From a bacterium (GTDB lineage: Bacteria; Zhuqueibacterota; Zhuqueibacteria; Residuimicrobiales; Oceaniaggregativiventaceae): a stretch of 64,000 bases of DNA. Numbering within the stretch: the stretch's first letter is position 1; each line of letters starts with the position of its first letter. Made by a program: the position numbers and the translations under genes. The notes beneath the pieces were generated by a model. That model saw nothing but the letters and a program-made list of their open reading frames with translations, made no database searches and was not told the origin of the DNA. The DNA lies in NCBI GenBank assembly GCA_029565675.1, contig JAKQNP010000042.1, positions 1 through 64,000 of the forward strand, in the 5' to 3' direction. Positions 15,470 through 24,761 of this stretch are shown piece by piece.

Positions 15470-18105
15470 AAAATCTGCAAAAAAATAATGATTCCCACAT
15501 CACACCGCTGATGGAACAGTATCTGGCGATCAAAAAACGCTATAAAGATGCTGTTCTTTTCTTTCGCATGGGCGATTTTTTCGAGATGTTTTACGAGGAT
15601 GCGCGTATTGGCAGTCAGGTGCTCGGCATCACCCTGACTTCACGCGCCCATGGCAAAGCCGCGGATGTTCCGCTTGCCGGTTTTCCCCACCACGCGCTCG
15701 ATGTCTATTTGGCCAAGATGATCAAAGCAGGGTACCGTGTGGCTGTCTGCGAACAGATCGAAGATCCCAAAAAGGCCAGAGGTATCGTCAAGCGCGACGT
15801 GGTGGAGGTGGTCACGCCAGGAACCGCCATCAGCGAAGATTTGCTGGAAACCAAGCGCAACAATTACCTGGTGTCGGTCTCATTGGGCAAAAACAGTTGT
15901 GGCCTGGCCGTGGCCGATATCTCGACTGGAGAGTTTCAGGTTGGGGAAGTGGAAAAGAGCGATCTTCGTGAACGAGTCGAAGGACTCGATCCAGCTGAAG
16001 TGCTGATCAGCGATCGCGACGCGGTGTTTGTCGAAGAGTTGCTGCACCTCTCTGCTGGAGTTACGGTCACCAGGCGGGAAGAATGGACTTTTCAATACGA
16101 TTATGGTTATGAAACGCTGACCGACCATTTTGGCACTCTGTCGCTCAAAGGATTTGGTCTGGAAGAACTGGTTGACGGCATCTGTGCAGCCGGCGCTATT
16201 CTGTGCTATCTGCGCGAAAACCAAAAAGAACGATTGGTTCATATCAACCGCATCGCCTTGCTGCAATCGGCAAAGTACATGGTGATCGATGCCACAACGA
16301 GGCGCAATCTCGAATTGCTTCGCTCGATGTCACAGGATGGCAAGCAAGGAACGCTGTTGTCGGTCATCGACCGCACTCGTACCCCCATGGGGGGACGCAT
16401 GTTGGTGAATTGGCTGCGCTATCCATTGAATGATTTAGCGGCCATCGAGGAACGCCTGGATGGGGTGGAAGAGCTGAGCAATGCAGTTCGCCTCATCAGC
16501 GAATTACACGAGATGCTGCGCGGTATCGGCGATCTCGAGCGCCTGGTTGCCAGATTTGCCACTGGACGCGCCAATGCTCGCGATGCCCGTGCGATAGCTG
16601 ACTCGCTGCAAATTTGTGCGCACGTTAAAAAGTTGCTCGATGCCGCTGAAAGCACCCTGATTGCGAGGTTGCGACAGGGACTTGATCCGCTTGCGCCACT
16701 GGCAGAAAAAATCCAAGGGGCGATCGTCGATAACCCGCCTCTGTCGATCACCGACGGCAATCTTATCCGGCCAGGCTTCAATACCGAGCTCGATGAACTG
16801 CGCGATATCTCCTTTTCCGGCAAAGACTGGATCGCCCGATTGCAAGCCCAGGAAAGGGAAAAAACCGGCATTACTTCTCTTAAAGTAAGCTACAACAAAG
16901 TGTTTGGTTATTATATCGAGGTGACCAAACCGAATCTGCATCGGGTGCCGTCCCACTATATCCGCAAACAGACCCTGGTAAACGCCGAGCGTTATATCAC
17001 CCAGGAACTCAAGGAATACGAAGAAAAGGTGCTGGGGGCAGAGGACAAAATGGCTGCCCTGGAATACCAGTTGTTCGATAAACTGCGCCAGGATATCCTG
17101 GCGCAGACTGAACCGCTGCAAATCAATGCCGGTTGCCTGGCCAATTTGGATTGTCTGGTGTCTTTGGCTTTGGTCGCGCGGGACAACGATTACCATCGGC
17201 CGGACTTGAACGACAGCGATGCGATTCGCCTGCGCGATTCCCGCCATCCGGTGGTGGAGAAGATGATTCGCGCCGGTGAACCTTTTATCGCCAATGATGT
17301 TTATCTCGACAATCGGGAAAATCAAATATTGATCATCACTGGCCCCAATATGGCCGGCAAGTCGACCTATCTTCGACAGATTGGACTGATCGTCATCCTG
17401 GCCCACATGGGATCGTTTGTGCCGGCAGCTGAGGCGCACATCGGTCTGGTGGATCGCGTTTTTACCCGGGTGGGCGCCAGCGACAATCTAACCGCAGGGG
17501 AGAGCACATTCCTGCACGAGATGAACGAAACAGCCAACATTCTCAACAACGCTTCCTCAAAAAGCCTGGTGTTGTTGGACGAGATCGGCCGCGGGACCAG
17601 CACCTATGATGGTCTATCCATCGCGTGGTCGGTGGTCGAATATCTGCACAATACGCCCAAATTGGCGGCCAAGACAGTTTTTGCCACCCATTATCATGAG
17701 CTGACGGAACTTGAACGAATTTTGCCGCGTGTAAAAAATTACAACGTGGCGGTCAAGGAGTGGGGTGATCACATTGTTTTCCTGCGCAAGATCATCCCCG
17801 GCGGCTGCGATCACAGTTACGGAATTCAGGTTGCGAAACTGGCCGGCCTGCCGGCTGAGGTCATCGCCCGGGCCAAAGAAATTTTGGCCAATCTGGAGAG
17901 CGAAACACTGAACGGCAATGCAATGCCCAAATTGGCGGTACATCGGCAAAAATCCACAGCTGAAGTTGAGCAAATGAATCTTTTTGCCGAATTGGAACGC
18001 AAATTACAGCAAGAGCTGGTCAAGTTAGATCCAAATCAGTTGACTCCAATTGAAGCTTTGAATAAATTGGATGAGTTGAAAAATCTCGCTGGTCGCTCCA
18101 AATAG
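15466..18105 (+). CDS. mutS: DNA mismatch repair protein MutS
   Basis: MutS recognises mispaired and looped bases and starts mismatch repair with MutL. The 879-residue product has the mismatch-recognition loop GDFFEMFYEDA in domain I (Phe-x-Glu wedge) near residue 35-40. Connector, lever and clamp domains fill the middle. The ABC ATPase is at the C-terminus: GPNMAGKSTYLRQ (Walker A, ~625), GESTFLHEM (signature) and LVLLDEIGRGTSTYDG (Walker B). The tail LFAELERKLQ...LTPIEALNKLDELK fits MutS1 rather than MutS2. The GTG start overlaps the nadK stop. Confidence 0.97.
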   Translation: MKNLQKNNDSHITPLMEQYLAIKKRYKDAVLFFRMGDFFEMFYEDARIGSQVLGITLTSRAHGKAADVPLAGFPHHALDVYLAKMIKAGYRVAVCEQIEDPKKARGIVKRDVVEVVTPGTAISEDLLETKRNNYLVSVSLGKNSCGLAVADISTGEFQVGEVEKSDLRERVEGLDPAEVLISDRDAVFVEELLHLSAGVTVTRREEWTFQYDYGYETLTDHFGTLSLKGFGLEELVDGICAAGAILCYLRENQKERLVHINRIALLQSAKYMVIDATTRRNLELLRSMSQDGKQGTLLSVIDRTRTPMGGRMLVNWLRYPLNDLAAIEERLDGVEELSNAVRLISELHEMLRGIGDLERLVARFATGRANARDARAIADSLQICAHVKKLLDAAESTLIARLRQGLDPLAPLAEKIQGAIVDNPPLSITDGNLIRPGFNTELDELRDISFSGKDWIARLQAQEREKTGITSLKVSYNKVFGYYIEVTKPNLHRVPSHYIRKQTLVNAERYITQELKEYEEKVLGAEDKMAALEYQLFDKLRQDILAQTEPLQINAGCLANLDCLVSLALVARDNDYHRPDLNDSDAIRLRDSRHPVVEKMIRAGEPFIANDVYLDNRENQILIITGPNMAGKSTYLRQIGLIVILAHMGSFVPAAEAHIGLVDRVFTRVGASDNLTAGESTFLHEMNETANILNNASSKSLVLLDEIGRGTSTYDGLSIAWSVVEYLHNTPKLAAKTVFATHYHELTELERILPRVKNYNVAVKEWGDHIVFLRKIIPGGCDHSYGIQVAKLAGLPAEVIARAKEILANLESETLNGNAMPKLAVHRQKSTAEVEQMNLFAELERKLQQELVKLDPNQLTPIEALNKLDELKNLAGRSK

Positions 18106-18143
18106 GCGAGATACAGAATGCTGTACAGAAGAAGGATGGCCGC

Positions 18144-19142
18144 GTGAAAACACGCATGCGAAATCTTGTTATGTTTTTGGGGATAGCGATCGGGGCGCAT
18201 GAACTCTACAGCGCAGAAATAGCCAAGTATGCCGGTGAATTCATGGCCACCGGGGTCGGAGCGCGCGCGCTGGGCATGGGAGGGGCCACTGTCGCCGGGC
18301 AGGGAGATGTGACCTATGCCTATTGGAATCCTGCCGGATTGGTTTCAGTCGATTATCCGGAAATCGCCGCCATGCATTCGCGTCGATTTGGTGGCGTGGT
18401 CAACTATGACTATCTCGGTGTCAGCATGCCGTTCAGGCGCGACAAGACTTTGGCTGTTTCCCTCATCCGTTTGGCTGTGGATGACATCTACTTCACTGAT
18501 CTGATTCGGCCAGGCGAGCCTTTGAGCACCGGCAATCGGCCGTTTATTACCGAGACCGTCAGCGATGCGGAATATGCTTTTTATCTCAGTTATGCGGCAT
18601 CAACGAGGAAAGGATTTTCTTACGGCACCAATGTCAAATTCGTGCGCAAAGGCGTGGGAGAGCACTCGGCCTGGGGCATCGGCTTTGATATCGGCACGCG
18701 ATGGAATCCCATCGGTCGTCTGCAGACCGGGGTAATGATTCAGGATGTGACGACGACTCTGTTGGCCTGGAATACCGGAACAACGGAATTGATTTCTCCG
18801 ACGGTCAAATGGGGTGCCGGATTGCCATTGCCGATTCCCTTCCTGCATAGCGACCTCTGGTTGGCGGCTGACTGCGACACCCGCTTTGAGGGACGGAAAA
18901 TCGCCTCCCAGGCTCATGTCGGCAAAATGAGCTTCGATTTTCATCTCGGCGCAGAGCTTCTTTTCAAGCGCACAATCGCTCTGCGCCTGGGCACCGATGT
19001 CGGCAACTTTGCCGCTGGCGCGGGCATCCGGCTGCCGCGTCTGGACATCGATTACGCCTTTCTCAGCCACGAATACCTGGACAGCACCCATCGAATTTCC
19101 CTGCGCTTGCGTCTGGAGGAGAAGCGTTTTCTCCGGCGTTGA
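18144..19142 (+). CDS. PorV/PorQ-family outer-membrane beta-barrel protein
   Basis: The 332-residue protein starts with a short signal-like segment (MFLGIAIGAHELYSAEIA) and then the family block GVGARALGMGGATVAGQGDVTYAYWNPAGL, seen in PorV/PorQ (UPF0164) proteins. The rest alternates hydrophobic and polar residues as in a FadL-like barrel and ends RISLRLRLEEKRFLRR. PorV shuttles type IX secretion cargo at the outer membrane; other members are assembly-related or of unknown role. A T9SS-like tail on the protein encoded at 3.9 kb makes a secretion link conceivable, but no other T9SS component is in view. The GTG start follows GAAGGATGG. Confidence 0.8.
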   Translation: MKTRMRNLVMFLGIAIGAHELYSAEIAKYAGEFMATGVGARALGMGGATVAGQGDVTYAYWNPAGLVSVDYPEIAAMHSRRFGGVVNYDYLGVSMPFRRDKTLAVSLIRLAVDDIYFTDLIRPGEPLSTGNRPFITETVSDAEYAFYLSYAASTRKGFSYGTNVKFVRKGVGEHSAWGIGFDIGTRWNPIGRLQTGVMIQDVTTTLLAWNTGTTELISPTVKWGAGLPLPIPFLHSDLWLAADCDTRFEGRKIASQAHVGKMSFDFHLGAELLFKRTIALRLGTDVGNFAAGAGIRLPRLDIDYAFLSHEYLDSTHRISLRLRLEEKRFLRR

Positions 19143-19255
19143 AATCCAACCTTCTTGCTTTATCGGACGTTTTGTCGCTGTGATCGGGCGACCCCATTCG
19201 ACCCCCTGAGGGGTACGCTTGTGTTCGATTGCGGGTTTTTGCATATAAAAAATAT

Positions 19256-19284
19256 TTGACTAATTCAAAAAATATCATTAAAAT
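19256..19284 (+). promoter_or_regulatory. Near-consensus sigma-70 promoter for the yicC-gmk-rpoZ operon
   Basis: TTGACT and TAAAAT are separated by 17 bases within an A/T-rich stretch, 81 bases before the yicC ATG. The preceding gene ends 114 bases earlier, and this is the only strong promoter before the six-gene block. Confidence 0.65.
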
Positions 19285-19364
19285 AGCGATTGAATTAAAC
19301 CGGCAGATCTTTCCTTGCTATTGCCCATTCGGATCGGTTCTTTTGACCTTTATCAGGAACAACA

Positions 19365-20246
19365 ATGATCACGAGCATGACAGGTTATGGACGGGCTGCA
19401 TTTCGGTCCGATGGAACCGAAATTTTGGTTGAGATCCGCACGGTCAACAATCGATTCCTCGATATCATGACCAAACTGCCGCGCTGTATTGCCGGTTATG
19501 AACAGCAAGTTCGCGAGATAATCAGCAAACGTTTGCAGCGCGGCCGGGTCAGTGTCTATATCAGTCTCAGCCGCGGTGACGAGAGCGGCATCCAGCTCGA
19601 CCTCAATCTCGAAGTGGCCAAAGCCTATCTCAAGATTGCGCAAAAATTGGAACAGGATCTGGGGGTTGCGGGAAAACTGAGTGTTGCTGAACTGTTGGCC
19701 ATGCCTGATGTCATTGCCGTTCCAGTGCAGGAGACCACCGATGAAGAGATTTGGCAACTTGCCGAGCAGTCGTTGCAGGCTGCCATCGAGCAATTGGTGG
19801 CCATGCGTGCGGAGGAAGGCAAAAATCTGGCACAAGATTTTCGCCATCGTGTCGAGCAGCTCGAAAAACTGATCGAAGAAATGGAAAAACGCGCTGTTGA
19901 GCAGCCTCGTATTGAAATGAATAAATTGAGTGAGCGGATTACCAAGTTGATCGACAACCGCGATGCGGTTGATGAATCGCGTTTGGAGATGGAATTGGCC
20001 CTAATCGCCGACCGCATCGATATCACCGAAGAGTGTGTTCGCTTTCACAGCCACAACCAGCTCTTTTTGCAAACCCTCGAACTGGAGCCCTCACAAGGGC
20101 GTAAACTCAATTTTTTGCTCCAGGAAATGCATCGGGAAGCCAATACCATCGGTTCAAAGACCAGCCAGTCGGACGTTTCGCATATTGTGGTTTCGATCAA
20201 AGATGAGATCGAAAAGATGCGCGAACAAGTGCAGAATATTGAATGA
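19365..20246 (+). CDS. yicC: YicC-family endoribonuclease
   Basis: MITSMTGYGRAAF is the hallmark N-terminus of the YicC family. EIRTVNNRFLDIMTKLPR and the C-terminal block KLNFLLQEMHREANTIGSKTSQ (the DUF1732 core) confirm it. YicC proteins are RNA endonucleases; the E. coli member affects small-RNA turnover. Length (293) is typical. The position directly before gmk and rpoZ is conserved in many bacteria. The stop overlaps the gmk start by 4 bp. Confidence 0.93.
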   Translation: MITSMTGYGRAAFRSDGTEILVEIRTVNNRFLDIMTKLPRCIAGYEQQVREIISKRLQRGRVSVYISLSRGDESGIQLDLNLEVAKAYLKIAQKLEQDLGVAGKLSVAELLAMPDVIAVPVQETTDEEIWQLAEQSLQAAIEQLVAMRAEEGKNLAQDFRHRVEQLEKLIEEMEKRAVEQPRIEMNKLSERITKLIDNRDAVDESRLEMELALIADRIDITEECVRFHSHNQLFLQTLELEPSQGRKLNFLLQEMHREANTIGSKTSQSDVSHIVVSIKDEIEKMREQVQNIE

Positions 20247-20917
20247 CGCTTGCCGTGAAACCAAGGTCAGGTTTGTTGGTGGTCTTGTCGGCTCCGAGCG
20301 GTGGAGGCAAAACCACTGTGATTCGCCGGCTGTTGCAGGATCAGACTTTGCCGCTGAATTATTCCATTTCTTTGACCACTCGTCCACGCCGCAGCAATGA
20401 ACAGGAAGGAGTGGACTATTATTTTGTCGATGAACCGGAATTCAAACGTCGTATTTCCGCAGGCGAGGTGATCGAGTATGAAGAGGTGCATGGGCATCTG
20501 TACGGAACACCACGTCAGCCGATCGAGTGTGCGCTAAAGGATGGGCGCATCCTTTTATTTGATATCGATGTCAAGGGAGCTCTGGCTATCCGTGCGGCGT
20601 ATCCGGAACAAAGTTTGTTGATTTTTTTACAGCCGCCCAGCCTCGAAGAATTGCGCAGGCGGTTGCTGGATCGCGGATCTGAACCGATCGCGATTGTGAA
20701 CAAACGGCTGCAACGCGTTGACATGGAGATGGAAATGGCGGGCCGTTTTGATGATGTGATTGTTAACGACCAATTGGAGAGGACTATCGCCCGGGTGCAA
20801 GAGATTGTACGAAAACGGTTCGCAGTTGCAGCAATCTCATCGATTCCACCGCAACGCCAGAAACGGGGTGTTAAGGGCGCAAGATATCGAAAGAACAACA
20901 CAGGAGAGGTTTCATGA
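20243..20917 (+). CDS. gmk: Guanylate kinase
   Basis: Converts GMP (and dGMP) to GDP with ATP. The P-loop LSAPSGGGKTTV is at residues ~15-27, followed by SLTTRPRRSNEQEGVDYYFV (GMP-binding segment), EYEEVHGHLYGTP and ILLFDIDVKGALAI, all in canonical order. It is slightly longer than average (224) because of a basic C-terminal tail (PPQRQKRGVKGARYRKNN). It overlaps yicC at the start and rpoZ at the end by 4 bp each. Confidence 0.96.
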   Translation: MTLAVKPRSGLLVVLSAPSGGGKTTVIRRLLQDQTLPLNYSISLTTRPRRSNEQEGVDYYFVDEPEFKRRISAGEVIEYEEVHGHLYGTPRQPIECALKDGRILLFDIDVKGALAIRAAYPEQSLLIFLQPPSLEELRRRLLDRGSEPIAIVNKRLQRVDMEMEMAGRFDDVIVNDQLERTIARVQEIVRKRFAVAAISSIPPQRQKRGVKGARYRKNNTGEVS

Positions 20918-21219
20918 TCAGCACAATTCCTTTGCAGGAACTGGAAAAGAATGCCGGCAGCATCTATGAGGCGATTGTGATCATCGCCAAGCGCGCCAAT
21001 CAAATCAACACAGCACAAAAAAAGATGATTGAAGCAGAAACCGCCGCCGTCGAAACCGACAACGATGATTACGATGATGAAGTGGTCAGCGCGGATTTGA
21101 TCGATCGCCAGTATCTCAAGCTCCCCAAACCGACCGCGATTGCTTTGCAGGAAATGCTAGAAGGCAAGTTGCAGAGCATCGATCGTCGGGACCAGGGTGC
21201 GCAAGACGAGCAGAAATAG
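20914..21219 (+). CDS. rpoZ: RNA polymerase omega subunit
   Basis: A 101-residue protein directly after gmk, the classic position of rpoZ. GSIYEAIVIIAKRANQIN is the conserved helix that grips the beta-prime C-terminal region, and LPKPTAIALQEMLEGKL matches the family end (the usual KPT.IAL.E). Between them lies an acidic insertion (ETAAVETDNDDYDDEVV), as seen in Bacteroidetes/Chlorobi versions. It stabilises RNA polymerase and in many bacteria helps form a ppGpp site. Confidence 0.9.
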   Translation: MISTIPLQELEKNAGSIYEAIVIIAKRANQINTAQKKMIEAETAAVETDNDDYDDEVVSADLIDRQYLKLPKPTAIALQEMLEGKLQSIDRRDQGAQDEQK

Positions 21220-21226
21220 CCTCGAG

Positions 21227-22438
21227 ATGAGCGACATGGTCAAGGGAAAGAAAATAGCGATTGCGGTCAGCGGTGGGATCGCTTGTTACAAAATCGCTGA
21301 AATGGTGCGCGAACTGGTAAAAAACGGAGCGCTGGTGCGCGTGATGATGACGAAGAGTGCACAGCAATTCGTCTCTCCCTTGACTTTTTCCACATTGACG
21401 GGGAATGAAGTTTTAACCGATTTGTTTGGTCATGATGTTGTGGGCGCAGTGCACATCGAATGGGCGCGCTGGCCTGATATAATCGTTGTTGCGCCGGCAA
21501 CCGCCAATACAGTAGCCAAGTTGGCCAACGGCCTTGCCGATAATGCGGTGACCACCACCATTTTGGCAGCCACTGTGCCGGTACTGATATGTCCGGCGAT
21601 GAATAAACAGATGTATGCCAACCCGTTTTACCAACAAAACCAGCAGCGGTTGGCTGATCTCGGGTATACCATTATCCAGCCGGAACAGGGTGAGTTGGCT
21701 TGTGGTGAAGTGGGGTGGGGGCGGCTGGCCGACGTCCAAGATATTATCGACGCGGTTGTGCAGCGGCTGACTCTGCCAAAGGATCTGGCAGGGAAAAAAA
21801 TCATCATCACGGCAGGGCCGACCCGCGAATTTCTCGATCCTGTTCGTTTTCTCAGCAATCGGTCCAGTGGGAAAATGGGCTACGCACTAGCTGCCCGGGC
21901 TGCCTGTCGTGGGGCTGATGTCATATTGATCAGCGGACCGACTTTGCTGCGACCTTTTCGCAGTGTTCGCTGCATCGCGGTCGAAAGTGCCATGGAAATG
22001 ACCGAAGCGGTTGCGCACGAGCTCGACGATGCGGACGTCCTGATCGGCGCAGCAGCGGTCAGCGACTATCGCCCGGCCAAACGCGACAGCGAAAAGATCA
22101 AGCGCACCGGCGAACAGGCAGTGCTTGAATTGACAGAGAATCCGGATGTCCTGCTGCAGGCTGCAGTGGCCAAAAAGAAGCGGCTGCATGTGGGGTTTGC
22201 GGTGGAGACATCAGAAGAAATCCGCCATGCCGGCGAAAAATTGCGGAGCAAAAAACTCGATTTTATCGTCATCAACAACCCCAATGAACCAGGTGCCGGC
22301 TTCGAGGTGGACACCAATAAAGTCACCCTGCTCTATCCGGATGGTTTGACAGAACCCCTGGAGTTGATGAACAAGTTCGTTCTGGCTGACATCATATTGG
22401 ATCGCATCGCCGATCGGCTGCAAACGCTGCACAGGTGA
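21227..22438 (+). CDS. coaBC: Bifunctional phosphopantothenoylcysteine decarboxylase/phosphopantothenate-cysteine ligase
   Basis: CoaBC makes 4'-phosphopantetheine for coenzyme A. The N-terminal flavoprotein half contains AIAVSGGIACYKIAE, HIEWARWPDIIVVAPATANTVAKLANGLADN and the active-site PAMNKQMYANP. The C-terminal synthetase half begins ITAGPTREFLDPVRFLSNRSSGKMGYALA and includes AAVSDYRPA and KIKRTG. The track start (GTG 21197) overlaps rpoZ; ATG 21227 or 21236 gives the usual N-terminus (MSDMVKGKKIAIAVSGG). None has a strong ribosome site. Confidence 0.95.
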   Translation: MSDMVKGKKIAIAVSGGIACYKIAEMVRELVKNGALVRVMMTKSAQQFVSPLTFSTLTGNEVLTDLFGHDVVGAVHIEWARWPDIIVVAPATANTVAKLANGLADNAVTTTILAATVPVLICPAMNKQMYANPFYQQNQQRLADLGYTIIQPEQGELACGEVGWGRLADVQDIIDAVVQRLTLPKDLAGKKIIITAGPTREFLDPVRFLSNRSSGKMGYALAARAACRGADVILISGPTLLRPFRSVRCIAVESAMEMTEAVAHELDDADVLIGAAAVSDYRPAKRDSEKIKRTGEQAVLELTENPDVLLQAAVAKKKRLHVGFAVETSEEIRHAGEKLRSKKLDFIVINNPNEPGAGFEVDTNKVTLLYPDGLTEPLELMNKFVLADIILDRIADRLQTLHR

Positions 22439-22441
22439 CCA

Positions 22442-23167
22442 ATGGAAAACTGGGCGCAAAAAGTCGAGCGTCTGCTCAAACAGCAGATTGAGCTCTATGG
22501 AGATGAGGAAGTCCTGGCGCGCCAGTCTTTGCAGGAGTTGTTAAATTCATCTTTAAAAGGTGAATCATCGGAAGATTGGCGACAGAGCGAAAATCTTTTT
22601 ATTATGAACGACCGCATCAGCTCCTGTCTGCAATGCCCCCTGGGATATACGAGAAAATCCTTTGTCTTTGGCAACGGCAAAGGAGACGCCGATATTCTGG
22701 TGATCGGTGAAGCGCCTGGCGAAGAAGAAGATCGACAAGGATTCGTTTTTGTTGGCCGAGCCGGTGAGTTGCTGGACAAAATTCTCGCGGCCATCAATTT
22801 GCGTCGCCAAGACATCTATATCGCCAATGTGCTCAAGTGCCGTCCTCCACAAAACCGCGATCCACAACTGACTGAAATTGCCGCTTGTTTGCCTTATTTG
22901 CACAAACAGATCGAACTGATCAATCCGGCATTTATCCTGTGTTTGGGCAGGATTGCTGCTCAGACAGTGCTGCAAACCACGACGTCATTGGAAAAACTGC
23001 GCGGACAGGCTTATCCATTTATGAATGCTTCGGTGATCGTGACCTATCATCCCGCGGCGCTTTTGCGCTTTCCGCAATACAAGCGCGCGACATGGGAAGA
23101 TGTCAAATTGTTGCGAAAACTGTACGATGAATGGTTGACTCAAAAGAGTATGAATCATGGCAGATGA
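22442..23167 (+). CDS. Type 4 uracil-DNA glycosylase (4Fe-4S)
   Basis: Removes uracil from DNA and starts base-excision repair. CLQCPLG supplies the first two iron-sulfur cysteines; KCRPPQNRDPQLTEIAACLPYL supplies the other two with the family spacing. GEAPGEEEDRQGFVFVGRAGELLD is the catalytic motif of family 4 (not 1 or 5), and VIVTYHPAALLR is the C-terminal DNA-contact block. An N-terminal helical extension (~60 residues) precedes the catalytic fold, as in many bacterial members. It starts 3 bases after coaBC and overlaps dnaB by 11 bp. Confidence 0.92.
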   Translation: MENWAQKVERLLKQQIELYGDEEVLARQSLQELLNSSLKGESSEDWRQSENLFIMNDRISSCLQCPLGYTRKSFVFGNGKGDADILVIGEAPGEEEDRQGFVFVGRAGELLDKILAAINLRRQDIYIANVLKCRPPQNRDPQLTEIAACLPYLHKQIELINPAFILCLGRIAAQTVLQTTTSLEKLRGQAYPFMNASVIVTYHPAALLRFPQYKRATWEDVKLLRKLYDEWLTQKSMNHGR

Positions 23168-24542
23168 CGGACTAGAGGCTCAAAAACTACCACCACAGGC
23201 CATTGAAGCGGAGATGGCAGTCTTGGGCTCGATGATGCTCGATAAACAAGCAGCCGGGACGGTTTTTGAGGTGCTCGATGTTTCCTGTTTTTATCGACAG
23301 GCCCATCAAAAGATTTTTTCGACCGGCTTGAACTTGTACAAGCAGAACGAACCGATCGACATTCTCACCATTGCCAGCGAACTGCAGAAAAAACAAGAGC
23401 TGGAAGAGGTGGGAGGCGAGTTTTACCTGACTGAATTGGTTGAACGCATTCCCTCGGCTGCCAATGCAGAAAATTATTGCCGTATCGTTCTGGATAGAGC
23501 CTTGCTGCGCAAGTTGATTGCTGTCACCAACACCATTCAACAAGAGTGTTACGAGAGCGCTGTGGCTGCCAGTGAACTTCTCGATCAGGCGGAAGCCAGA
23601 ATATTCAATCTCGGTCAGCAGCATGAACGGCGCGATTTTGTGGATCTCAGCTCGGTTCTCTTTACGACGATGAAGACCTATGAGAGCTTTCATGGGTTGA
23701 AGAGCGGCATTACCGGTATTGCGACCGGCTATCACAATCTGGACCAGATGCTCTCCGGGATGCAAAAATCTGAATTGATCATTCTGGCGGCGCGTCCCTC
23801 GATGGGCAAAACCGCCTTGGCGCTCAACATCGCGGTAAACGCCGCCAAAACTGGCAAGTCGGTGGGAATTTTCAGCCTGGAAATGTCTGCGGTGCAGCTG
23901 GCCATGCGGTTGCTCTGTTCAGATGCGCGCGTCAATTCGCACTCAGCGCGAACCGGTCGATTGCCAGATTCCGAATGGGCGAGGTTGGGCATGGTCGCTG
24001 GCCACCTTTCGCAGCTCAAGCTGTTCATCGACGATTCGCCAGGACTGACGGTCATGGAATTGCGCTCCAAAGCCCGTCGCTTGCATTATGAACACAATGT
24101 GGAATTGTTGGTCATTGATTATTTACAGCTTTTGCGCGGCAGCGGACGTTATGAAAATCGTCAGATAGAAATAGCCGGGATTTCCCAAGCTCTCAAGTCG
24201 CTGGCAAAAGAGATGGAAATTCCGGTATTGGCGCTTTCCCAGCTGTCACGCGCCGTCGAAGCCCGCACCGGAGAGCGGCGCCCCATGTTATCTGACCTGC
24301 GCGAGTCGGGGGCTATCGAGCAGGATGCCGATGTGGTGCTGTTTATCAATCGACCATCCGTCTACCTTGCTCATGGGCAGACCGATTCGCCGCAAGATGA
24401 CAAAAAAGCGGAGATCATCATTGCCAAGCAGCGCAATGGCCCGGTTGGTTCAGTAGAACTGAACTTTATTCGCGATTTTGTGCGTTTTGAGAATATCAGC
24501 CCGCAAGATGCGACTTCTTCAGTCGACAGCAATCTTTTTTAA
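23157..24542 (+). CDS. dnaB: Replicative DNA helicase DnaB
   Basis: The hexameric helicase of the replication fork. The N-terminal domain (LPPQAIEAEMAVLGSMMLD) mediates ring assembly and primase contact. After a linker come GLKSGITGIATGYHNLDQML, the Walker A ARPSMGKTALALNIA, Walker B LLVIDYLQLL, and SQLSRAVEART, DLRESGAIEQDADVV and IIIAKQRNGPVG of the RecA-like motor. The 461-residue length shows there is no intein. It overlaps udg by 11 bp and is the last gene of the unit started at yicC. Confidence 0.97.
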   Translation: MADDGLEAQKLPPQAIEAEMAVLGSMMLDKQAAGTVFEVLDVSCFYRQAHQKIFSTGLNLYKQNEPIDILTIASELQKKQELEEVGGEFYLTELVERIPSAANAENYCRIVLDRALLRKLIAVTNTIQQECYESAVAASELLDQAEARIFNLGQQHERRDFVDLSSVLFTTMKTYESFHGLKSGITGIATGYHNLDQMLSGMQKSELIILAARPSMGKTALALNIAVNAAKTGKSVGIFSLEMSAVQLAMRLLCSDARVNSHSARTGRLPDSEWARLGMVAGHLSQLKLFIDDSPGLTVMELRSKARRLHYEHNVELLVIDYLQLLRGSGRYENRQIEIAGISQALKSLAKEMEIPVLALSQLSRAVEARTGERRPMLSDLRESGAIEQDADVVLFINRPSVYLAHGQTDSPQDDKKAEIIIAKQRNGPVGSVELNFIRDFVRFENISPQDATSSVDSNLF

Positions 24543-24591
24543 AAGTGCAGCGAACAACCGGTCAAAGGGAATAATTACAATTATTTGGTAC

Positions 24592-24619
24592 TGGTGTCCG
24601 GGCGAACGACTGGACACCA
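24592..24619 (+). terminator. Possible terminator after dnaB
   Basis: TGGTGTCC / GGACACCA, an 8-bp perfect stem with a 12-base loop, lies about 50 bases after the dnaB stop and is followed by ATGTTATTTTGG. The U tract is imperfect, so termination may be partial. Confidence 0.4.
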
Positions 24620-24659
24620 ATGTTATTTTGGAAAAATGTTCTAAAATTAAAAAAAACAT

Positions 24660-24687
24660 TTGATTTTTGCGGATAAAAGTTTAATAT
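24660..24687 (+). promoter_or_regulatory. Probable promoter of rel
   Basis: TTGATT and TAATAT (or overlapping TATACA at 24685) are spaced by 16 (19) bases. It coincides with the TTG that the ORF track uses as the rel start, which argues that translation begins further downstream. Confidence 0.4.
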
Positions 24688-24761
24688 ACAATTGGTTAAT
24701 TGTTGATTCGAGTTCAGGGCGAGTGAAAAAAACAATCGGAACAGTGCCTTTGTTTTTTACT

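Noticed and set aside
16504-17439. 311-codon minus-strand ORF in mutS
   Set aside because: Antisense shadow of the mutS coding frame, which is complete with all motifs.
24660-24761. TTG start of rel given by the ORF track
   Set aside because: It coincides with a plausible -35/-10 pair, and the added N-terminus (IFADKSLIYNWLIVD...) is not part of the Rel family.
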